Made by a program: the position numbers and the translations under genes. The notes under the pieces are model-generated. The model was not told the origin of the DNA. It did no database searches and worked only from the letters and a program-made list of their open reading frames with translations. This document shows, piece by piece, positions 1 through 5,247 of a stretch of DNA of 6,160 bases; positions within the stretch are counted from its first letter, which is position 1, and each line of letters opens with the position of its first letter. The DNA is from Chloroflexota bacterium (GTDB taxonomy: Bacteria > Chloroflexota > Dehalococcoidia > JACPPY01), in the NCBI GenBank assembly GCA_016189825.1, contig JACPRR010000159.1, forward strand, positions 1 to 6,160, in the 5' to 3' direction.

Positions 1-164
1 ACCTCGGCCCCTACGACGAGGTGGCGCCGGCAATCGAGAAGCTGCACCAGTTCGTTCGGGCGGCCGGTTACGAAATAGCCGGATACCACGAGGAGGAGTA
101 CCTGTCACGCCCCGATGCCAGGGCGCCGAAAACGATGATTCGGTACCAGGTGAAAAAGGTGTAG
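1..164 (+). CDS. GyrI-like / AraC effector-binding domain protein, C-terminal fragment
   Basis: This is the 3' end of a gene that begins before the window; whole codons start at base 3 and the TAG stop is at 162-164, leaving 53 residues. The fragment begins LGPYDEVAPAIEKL and continues with a tyrosine-rich segment (EEEYLSRPDA) and a final strand (TMIRYQVKK). The GPY...L...G(Y)...YL..P....T.IRY(P/Q)V pattern is the C-terminal half of the GyrI-like (SOUL-fold) small-molecule-binding domain. In that family the domain stands alone or is attached to MerR- or AraC-type DNA-binding domains, where it senses ligands. Whether this copy had a DNA-binding domain cannot be seen. The domain assignment is fairly sure; the role as sensor, regulator or stand-alone hydrolase-like protein is open. 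Confidence 0.75.
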   Translation, partial: LGPYDEVAPAIEKLHQFVRAAGYEIAGYHEEEYLSRPDARAPKTMIRYQVKKV

Positions 165-183
165 CGGTTCCCCCCACTTTTTC
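152..183 (+). terminator. Weak terminator-like hairpin after the GyrI-like gene
   Basis: GAAAAAGGTG (152-161) can pair with CACTTTTTC (175-183) with one bulged G, and the right arm carries a run of five T. The stem is A/T-rich and overlaps the stop codon of the upstream gene. It could act weakly in either direction, but it is not a canonical GC-rich terminator. Confidence 0.25.
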
Positions 184-260
184 TGAAATGACGCAATGAC
201 GCCCTGTCCGTTTGGCGCCGTATGTCTCAGGGCCTGTGGCCAGCATCGACAACGGAGAGA

Positions 261-266
261 AGGAGG
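261..266 (+). promoter_or_regulatory. Ribosome binding site that sets the DUF4389 start
   Basis: A perfect AGGAGG lies 5 nt before the ATG at 272. The same frame is open further upstream, with an ATG at 212, but that ATG has no Shine-Dalgarno sequence. The strong site therefore decides for 272 and removes 20 residues from the longest possible reading. Confidence 0.85.
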
Positions 267-271
267 ATGAC

Positions 272-973
272 ATGCCGGAAGTACCCGCTTCGACGCCCTC
301 ACCTGTACCCATGCCGCCGCCGGCAACTGCGTACCCCGTGACCTTATCGGTGGACTACCCGGAACACAAGAGGAACCGGCTCACGGCTTTCTTCAGGCTG
401 TTCACGGTGATACCGATCGCCATCGTCTCGGCGCTGCTCACTGGCTTCAACGCCAATTGGAATGACCGGAGGTGGGGCAGTGCGACCTGGAGCGGTGGCG
501 ATGGCTGGCACTATACCTATTCGACTATGGGAGTGCTGTTCCTGGCGACACTGGTGATGATCTTGTTTCGCCAGAAATACCCGAAGTGGTGGTTCGATTG
601 GAATCTGGCGTTGACCAGGTTCGGCACGCGCGTGGGCTCCTACTTCGTCCTGCTCAGGGACGAGTATCCCTCGACAGACGAGGAGCAGGCGGTCCACCTG
701 GACTTGCGCTATCCTGATGTCAAGAAGGAGTTGAACCGGTGGCTGCCCCTGGTCAAGTGGCTTCTGGCCATCCCCCACTATGTCGTGCTCGCCTTCCTGG
801 TCATCGCCGCTGTGTTTGCCACCATATTCGCCTGGTTCGCAATCGTCTTCGCGGGGAGCCATCCGCGGTCCCTCTTCGATTTCGTCGTCGGCGTGGGCCG
901 CTGGGCAATCCGGGTAGGCGCCTATGCCTTCCTGCTCACCACCGACAGATACCCGCCGTTCTCGTTGAGCTAA
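272..973 (+). CDS. DUF4389 domain membrane protein
   Basis: The product is 233 residues, an integral membrane protein of the DUF4389 family, whose biochemical role is unknown. The first 20 residues are rich in Pro and Ala and probably cytoplasmic. The rest is an internal duplication. Copy one (about 21-133) has YPVTLSVDYP, then RLF..IPIAIV, then RFGTRVGSYFVLLRDEYP. Copy two (about 139-229) has VHLDLRYPDV, then KWLLAIPHYVVL, then RWAIRVGAYAFLLTTDRYPPF. Hydrophobic segments lie at about 39-58, 85-99 and 163-194; the last is long enough for two passes or a hairpin. A Trp- and Gly-rich linker (62-80) follows the first segment. ATG 272 was chosen for its ribosome binding site. The protein ends right after the second YPPF motif, so it looks complete. 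It appears to be a single-gene unit. The family call is firm, while function is unassigned. Confidence 0.85.
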   Translation: MPEVPASTPSPVPMPPPATAYPVTLSVDYPEHKRNRLTAFFRLFTVIPIAIVSALLTGFNANWNDRRWGSATWSGGDGWHYTYSTMGVLFLATLVMILFRQKYPKWWFDWNLALTRFGTRVGSYFVLLRDEYPSTDEEQAVHLDLRYPDVKKELNRWLPLVKWLLAIPHYVVLAFLVIAAVFATIFAWFAIVFAGSHPRSLFDFVVGVGRWAIRVGAYAFLLTTDRYPPFSLS

Positions 974-1145
974 GGTGTGCCCTCGCGAAGATACTGCTCT
1001 TCCACTCGCCTTGCGCCCGAACGGCGTCGGCACCAGGTTTGACCACTACCGGGCAGACATCGGCATATCTGATTGTGGTCCCATTATCACCAGCCGGGCA
1101 AACGATCTGTAGTTTCTGCCCCAGGCGCTACTGCCATTGTCATGG

Positions 1146-1163
1146 TGCCTATGGCAATAGGCA
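1146..1163. repeat. Short perfect hairpin
   Basis: TGCCTAT (1146-1152) pairs perfectly with ATAGGCA (1157-1163) around a GGCA loop. No T-run follows on either strand, so it is not a standard terminator. Its role is unknown. Confidence 0.5.
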
Positions 1164-1212
1164 TGGGGGATTCTCACGAAAATACCGGTTCTGCGCATCG
1201 GCGGACCCGCCT

Positions 1213-1289
1213 GTTGTCATTCCGAGCGTCAGCGAGGAATCCGCACCCGGGGTAGCGGATTCTTCGGCCTGCGGCCTCAGAATGACAAC
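1213..1289. repeat. REP/MITE-like inverted repeat with GTTGTCATTC ends
   Basis: The 77-base element has 10-base perfect terminal arms, GTTGTCATTC (1213-1222) and GAATGACAAC (1280-1289). A second perfect 8-base pair, GAATCCGC/GCGGATTC, lies at 1237-1244 and 1255-1262 around a 10-base loop. The region between the two stems is unequal (14 against 17 bases). On one arm it reads CGAGCGTCAGCGAG; the other arm, in reverse complement, reads TGAGGCCGCAGGCCGAA. GTCATTC(T/C)GAGC...GAATC is a pattern I associate with short dispersed repeats in Chloroflexota and other environmental bacteria. It has no coding capacity. No clear target-site duplication is visible. That it is genome-wide repetitive is inferred from the pattern. 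Confidence 0.7.
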
Positions 1290-1306
1290 GGCGTGCGGTA
1301 ACAGCT

Positions 1307-1363
1307 ATTTTCATACTTCGTGGTGCTGGCTGAAAAGCCAGAATGGAAAATTGCTATGAAAAT
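1307..1363. repeat. Nested inverted repeats with a GAAA-capped hairpin
   Basis: An outer perfect 9-base pair ATTTTCATA (1307-1315) / TATGAAAAT (1355-1363) encloses an inner hairpin CTGGCT-GAAA-AGCCAG (1326-1341). The inner loop is a GNRA tetraloop. The structure lies between the two larger repeats. It may be part of a composite element or a small structured RNA, but no promoter or terminator supports an RNA gene. Confidence 0.4.
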
Positions 1364-1370
1364 GCCAGAG

Positions 1371-1459
1371 AACGTAGTGGCCGACGTCCCTGTCGGCCAG
1401 CCAAGCGGCCGGACATCCTTCGGCAACTCTCGGGACAGGCTCCGGTCCGCCCCTACGTT
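1371..1459. repeat. Second inverted-repeat element with AACGTAG ends
   Basis: The 89-base element starts AACGTAGTGGC and ends GCCCCTACGTT, giving 7-base perfect outer arms that continue imperfectly. Inside is a strong hairpin TGGCCGAC/GTCGGCCA (1378-1385 and 1392-1399) with a 6-base loop. GGCCGGAC (1407-1414) can also pair, with one mismatch, with GTCCGCCC (1445-1452). Palindromic GC-rich elements with a CGTAGGGGCG-type end resemble dispersed non-autonomous repeats. It has no coding capacity, and mobility is inferred only from the form. Confidence 0.6.
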
Positions 1460-1593
1460 GGCGGAGTGCATGCCACAATTCTAAGGCGTTTGTATCAAGT
1501 TGCCAGTCCTGTCAGAAAGGGCCGTTGATTGGCGTAATGCTGCCATAATGCGGCGTTTTGTGAGGTGATTGCGCTGGAACTCATCCCAGTGCC

Positions 1594-1623
1594 TTGACAG
1601 GCTGCGAACGCCAGCCTTATACT
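1594..1623 (+). promoter_or_regulatory. Sigma70-type promoter for the binding protein operon
   Basis: A perfect -35 box TTGACA (1594-1599) is followed after 18 bases by TATACT (1618-1623), one mismatch from TATAAT. Transcription would start near 1630, about 195 nt before the ATG of the solute-binding protein. It is the best promoter-like sequence in the gap and points toward the operon. Confidence 0.6.
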
Positions 1624-1629
1624 AGCTCC

Positions 1630-1824
1630 GCCGGAAGCAGAATGCCCTCTGCCAGCGCAGTATGCCCGGAACATCATTAACGCTACTTACAGTCTTTTTT
1701 TGGACCAGCGGGATTGCTGGAGGCAGGCAAAGCAGCGAGTATCCTCAAACAGAAGCCCGACTAAGCCGCGTGGGCATGAGTCCTGAATCGTCGCGCCTGA
1801 CGGAACAGGCAAGAGGAGGAGAAC
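1630..1824 (+). other. Long 5' leader of the binding protein mRNA
   Basis: About 195 bases lie between the predicted start of transcription and the ATG at 1825. The leader contains GCAGA/TCTGC (1637-1641 and 1648-1652), a run of seven T (1695-1701) and CCAGC/GCTGG (1705-1709 and 1716-1720). None forms a standard intrinsic terminator, because the T-run comes before its nearest hairpin. I do not recognise a known riboswitch. The leader ends in AGGAGG (1814-1819), 5 nt before the start codon. Confidence 0.35.
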
Positions 1825-3498
1825 ATGGGAAGGCCCGGGACAATGAGAGTTGTGGCAGCAGTGGCGTTGGGCCTCATCACCGTCCTGGCGGGATGCGCAA
1901 AGGCTTCTCCGGTAACGAGCACTTCTTCCGCTACCCAGACTTCGAAAGTTTCAGGATCGACCCCGGTATCCAGCACCCCTACGGGGCCCTACGGGACCCT
2001 CACTATGGCGGCGTCCACGTTTGACGTTGAGAGGTTTAACACGGTGGCCACGGGCACGGGTTCGAAAGCCAGGCTTTTCGGGCCGATGACTGATTGGATG
2101 TTCTGGATGGAAGTTCGAGATGGTCCTCAACAGCCTGCGATAGTCGAAAAGTGGGAAATCGCTCCCGATGGCCTGTCGTGGACGCTTCGTGTCCGCAAAG
2201 GGGTGAAATTTCACAACGGGGATGACCTGACGGGCAAGGATGTGAAATTCAGCATTGAGCAGTACATGACGAAGGAAGCGGCCACCCCCGACATGCGCAA
2301 TGCCGTCAACCGTGTCGAAATGGTAGATGACTGGGCGGTCCGTGTGGTTACCAAGGGAAAACAGCCGTTGCTACAAAGAATCTTAAGCGTCATGGTGCCA
2401 TCTTATGGGATGGTGATACCCAAAGACTATATTGAGAAGAATGGTTGGCCATACTTCGAACAACATCCGGTAGGAAGCGGACCGTTCACGTTTGTCCGTC
2501 ACAACCGGGGCGATTCGGCCGAATACGAGGCCAACACCAAGTACTGGGCCCAGGCGCCCGCGTTCAAAAATCTCAAGATAGTGTTGATACCCGAGGAGGC
2601 GACACGTGTGGCAGCTCTGAAGAGCGGCCAGGTCGACATCATTGAGAATATCGGGTTCGGGAACATCAAGGAGATGGAAGCAAAGGGTTTTCCCAAGATC
2701 GTCCAGGACAAGGCCGCATCGCGGGTCCAGTTGCATGGCGCCTACGACCCTCGGGCCAAGGGCACGCCGGTTTCCGATTTGAAGGTGCGCCAGGCCCTTT
2801 CACTGGCTATCAACCGGGACGAGATCAACAAGACGTTTTACTACGGCGAGGGCAGTTTCCCCCTGCCATCCGCTTTCTCATCCGCCTCGGAAGACATCGA
2901 TACCGCCTACATGCAGACCTATGCCGCCAAAATCTGGCGCTACGACCAGGCGGCAGCAAAGGCGCTCCTCAAGGACGCGGGGTACGCCAATGGCTTCAAT
3001 ATCCGGTTTTACACGTTTGACTCAACGGCGGCTCCTGACAACCCCAAGCTTGCCCTGATAGTCCAGGCGTACTGGTCGCAAATAGGAGTTAAAGCTGAGA
3101 TCGTTGCCATAGACCAGGGAAGATACAAGACCATGTCTGCGCCCCTGTCCAACGACTTTGTTGGGCAGGCGACAACGCACGGAATCTTTAGCAGTCCGCC
3201 GTCCAACCTGACAAGTGGCTTTGCCCCGTCGGGTGCGACCGGATTGCTCGGGACTGCGTTCCCGCAATTCGACGAGCTAATGGCTGCCTGGGCCAGCGAA
3301 ATGGACTCTGCAAAGAGAAAGGAGATACTGGCCCGGGTCATAACGATGACAACCGAGACCTACACGATGTTGATGGTTTCCAACTTCTCGATTCTCGGCG
3401 CCATGGGCCCGAGGGTGACTCACAACTTGCAGGCGCCGTTGCCCGTTTCTTCTCTCCCGGTTTTCGCCTCGTACTTCAAGCACGGCAAGGCCCCGTGA
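1825..3498 (+). CDS. ABC transporter solute-binding lipoprotein, family 5 (peptide/nickel type)
   Basis: The 557-residue product captures a ligand outside the membrane and would deliver it to an ABC importer. It has a lipoprotein signal: a short basic N-end, a hydrophobic stretch (about 9-22) and lipobox LAGC with Cys24 as the lipid-bearing residue. A Ser/Thr/Pro-rich linker (about 27-55) follows. The SBP_bac_5 core is shown by EKWEIAPDGLSWTLRVRKGV and FHNGDDLTGKDVKFS (about 108-144), the classic family signature. Further marks are GSGPF, an RQALSLAINR helix and AKALLKDAGYANGF. Length is typical for DppA/OppA-like proteins. The start is supported by AGGAGG with a 5-nt spacer. No permease or ATPase gene is within the window. 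The gene is followed after 39 bases by the selenoprotein gene, so the two are probably co-transcribed. The ligand (peptide, opine, glycoside, other) cannot be read from sequence. Confidence 0.92.
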   Translation: MGRPGTMRVVAAVALGLITVLAGCAKASPVTSTSSATQTSKVSGSTPVSSTPTGPYGTLTMAASTFDVERFNTVATGTGSKARLFGPMTDWMFWMEVRDGPQQPAIVEKWEIAPDGLSWTLRVRKGVKFHNGDDLTGKDVKFSIEQYMTKEAATPDMRNAVNRVEMVDDWAVRVVTKGKQPLLQRILSVMVPSYGMVIPKDYIEKNGWPYFEQHPVGSGPFTFVRHNRGDSAEYEANTKYWAQAPAFKNLKIVLIPEEATRVAALKSGQVDIIENIGFGNIKEMEAKGFPKIVQDKAASRVQLHGAYDPRAKGTPVSDLKVRQALSLAINRDEINKTFYYGEGSFPLPSAFSSASEDIDTAYMQTYAAKIWRYDQAAAKALLKDAGYANGFNIRFYTFDSTAAPDNPKLALIVQAYWSQIGVKAEIVAIDQGRYKTMSAPLSNDFVGQATTHGIFSSPPSNLTSGFAPSGATGLLGTAFPQFDELMAAWASEMDSAKRKEILARVITMTTETYTMLMVSNFSILGAMGPRVTHNLQAPLPVSSLPVFASYFKHGKAP

Positions 3499-3537
3499 GC
3501 TATCGTCGGGCAGAACGTCCAGAAGGTAGGTAAACTC

Positions 3538-5247
3538 GTGTCTCAAGAGGGAAGCTATGAGGTGGTATGGCCCCGTGGAAGACAGGCCGCGGGGCCTGTC
3601 TCTTATGCCAGGCGCCTGGAGACACTGGCGGGCAAGACGATCGGCGAGCTGTGGGACTGGTCTTTCTACGGGGAAAGCGTTTTCCCCGAAGTCGAAAAGG
3701 AATTGGGAAGGCGATATCCTGGAATCAAGTTTGTGGGATACGATAGGTTTGGCTCGACGCTTGGGGCAAAGGAGGGGGAGGTACTTGACGCCCTCCCGGC
3801 AAGGCTCAAGGAACACGGATGTGATGCCGTCATTTCCGGCATGGGATGCTGAGGGGGCTGCACCCCCGCAGTTGTGCGGGCAAGTGTAGCGGCCGAGAGG
3901 GCCGGCGCGCCTTCTTCATCGGTGGTGTGTAGCGGGTTTTCCGTTCAAGGACGCTCCACCGCCGCCGGCCTTGGAATGCCTGACTTGCCATTTGCGGCCT
4001 ATCCCGGCCATATCAACCTCCACACTCTGGAGGCCCTGCAGAGGAATGTCAGGGACCTTCTGGTTGATCAGATTATAGCTAATCTGACTATCCAACCGTC
4101 GGAAACCAGGCCTCGCCCTGAGCCAGGGACCAGGGACACCGTATTCGAGGGCACATTTGATGAGGTGAACAGTTTCTTCTATGACAAGGGTTGGAGTGAG
4201 GGCCTGCCCGTGGCGCCGCCGACCGAGGAAAGGGTCGCCCGGTTCATGAAGTTCACCGACCGCGCTGCTGATGAAGTGATCGGTGTACTTCTGCCGGACC
4301 GGCGGGAGGCCACTCCATGGAACATCGCTGTAAATGGGGTGATGGCCGGTTGCCGCCCTCAGTACATGCCAGTGCTGATAGCTATCGTGGAAGCCCTGGT
4401 GGACCCCAAGTTTGCCCACAGCCACCTCGGCAACACGCCGGGGACGGAGGCGCTCATCACCGTCAACGGGCCGATCATCCAGGAGCTGGGCTTCAACTAC
4501 GAGCAGGGAGCATTGCGGGTGGGCTTCCAGGCCAACACCAGCATCGGCCGCTTCTTCAGACTGTACTTGAGGAACGTAGCTGGATATCTGCCTCACAAAA
4601 CTGACAAGGCCACTTTTGGCGGCACATGGAGGGTGGTCCTGGCGGAAAACGAGGATGCTTTGGCCAGGATAGGCTGGGAACCCATGAGTGTTGACCAGGG
4701 CTTCAAAGCAGGCGACAACGTCATCACTATTAGTTCCTGCACTTCCACAGATTCGCTGTTTTCGACCGGGGAGACGATCGAGGGGACAAACAAGGCAGAG
4801 GCCATTCTGCGCAAACTTGCCGCCCGAATCGTCGACGTCCAATTGGTGTTGTTCCATACTAACTTCCTGGGTCCCAGCGTGAGGCCGCAGATATTGTTGA
4901 GTCCTTGCGTGGCGGAGGCAATCGCCGGGAGCGGTTTCTCCAAGGCGAGGGCAAAGCAATACCTTTGGGAGCACGCCAGGTTCGCGGTAGAGCGCTACGA
5001 AGCGTTTCGCCCGGTCCACGACTCGCTGTGCCAGGGCGTCAGGGATGGGAAGCTGCCACCGCTCTACTGTGAATCGGCCGACCCCAAGCGCCTGGTGCCG
5101 ATAGTATTTTCGCCCGACGATTTCATGATTACCGTTAGCGGCGACCCTGGGCGGGACAATTGCTTCATATGTGGCCAGAACGGCTACATCGGATATCCCG
5201 TAAGCAAGAAGATCCAGACCCCGGCGAAATGGGAACAGTTGTTGTGA
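3538..5247 (+). CDS. UGSC-family selenoprotein with long C-terminal domain (in-frame UGA read as Sec105)
   Basis: One frame runs from GTG 3538 to TGA 5245-5247, interrupted only by TGA at 3850-3852, giving 569 residues with Sec105. The N-terminal domain (about 23-184) has the UGSC-family pattern: LAGKTIGELWD (30-40), RRYPGIKFVGYDRFG, a GCDAVISGMGC strand, then C104-U105-G-G-C108-T-P-A-V-V, and YPGH (155-158) before a helix ending QIIANLT. The UxxC motif is the usual site of thiol/selenol redox chemistry in thioredoxin- and peroxiredoxin-like folds; the exact reaction is unknown. Residues about 202-569 form a second region of unassigned function with GLPVAPPT (222-229), MAGCRPQYMPV (Cys272) and C542-F-I-C545 near the end. 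GTG 3538 is preceded by TAGG at 7 nt. The final TGA is a true stop: the frame has another TGA at 5266 and family similarity ends there. A later GTG at 3874 lies in the SECIS loop and is not a credible start. The alternative is two genes, or a pseudogene with a nonsense mutation. Confidence 0.88.
3850..3852 (+). other. Selenocysteine codon (UGA recoded)
   Basis: TGA sits exactly where the UGSC family carries Sec or Cys. It is preceded by the strand DAVISGMGC and followed in the same frame by GGCTPAVVRASVAAERAG, which continues the family pattern. The resulting motif is U-G-G-C, a variant of U-G-S-C. Confidence 0.88.
3853..3881 (+). promoter_or_regulatory. Bacterial SECIS-like element
   Basis: A perfect 6-bp stem CCCGCA (3865-3870) / UGCGGG (3875-3880) carries a GUUG loop (3871-3874). 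It begins 12 nt after the UGA; the loop starts 18 nt after it with G then U. This agrees with the known bacterial SECIS: a short hairpin just downstream of UGA with a G(U) at the apical loop, bound by SelB. An alternative stem GGGGG (3853-3857) / CCCCC (3863-3867) shares bases with it, so the two cannot form together. It is all within coding sequence. Confidence 0.75.

Larger units (their letters stand above)
974..1593. other. Long intergenic region rich in hairpins, no credible gene
   Basis: About 620 bases separate the DUF4389 stop from the next promoter. Reading frames here have no ribosome binding sites, no recognisable protein features, and partly overlap the DUF4389 gene. What can be seen is secondary structure. 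A possible arm pair GACCAC/GTGGTC lies at 1041-1046 and 1075-1080. A tight hairpin lies at 1146-1163, a repeat at 1213-1289, a nested structure at 1307-1363 and a second repeat at 1371-1459. No clear intrinsic terminator for the DUF4389 gene was found directly after its stop. Confidence 0.6.

Noticed and set aside
344..1033. A 229-codon minus-strand frame over the DUF4389 gene
   Set aside because: The plus strand encodes a clear membrane protein family with internal duplication; the minus frame has no recognisable features.
739..1359. A 206-codon frame on the plus strand reaching into the intergenic region
   Set aside because: It starts inside the DUF4389 gene in another frame, has no ribosome binding site, and runs through the inverted repeat at 1213-1289.
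974..1593. CRISPR array or tRNA in the intergenic gap
   Set aside because: The repeats are two different single palindromes without regular spacing, and no cloverleaf or CCA-type end was seen.
1695..1720. Intrinsic terminator formed by the T-run and the CCAGC/GCTGG hairpin
   Set aside because: The T-run lies before the hairpin on the plus strand and becomes an A-run on the minus strand, so neither direction gives hairpin followed by U-tract.
3496..3540. Possible UGA readthrough from the binding protein into the selenoprotein, since the TGA at 3496 is in the same phase and 13 codons are open up to GTG 3538
   Set aside because: No SECIS-like hairpin follows this TGA, the binding protein ends at a normal family length, and the linker codons show no protein-like conservation.
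3874..5247. A separate 457-residue gene starting with GTG at 3874
   Set aside because: It has no Shine-Dalgarno sequence, its start lies within the SECIS loop, and its first 70 residues continue the UGSC domain begun before the UGA in the same frame.
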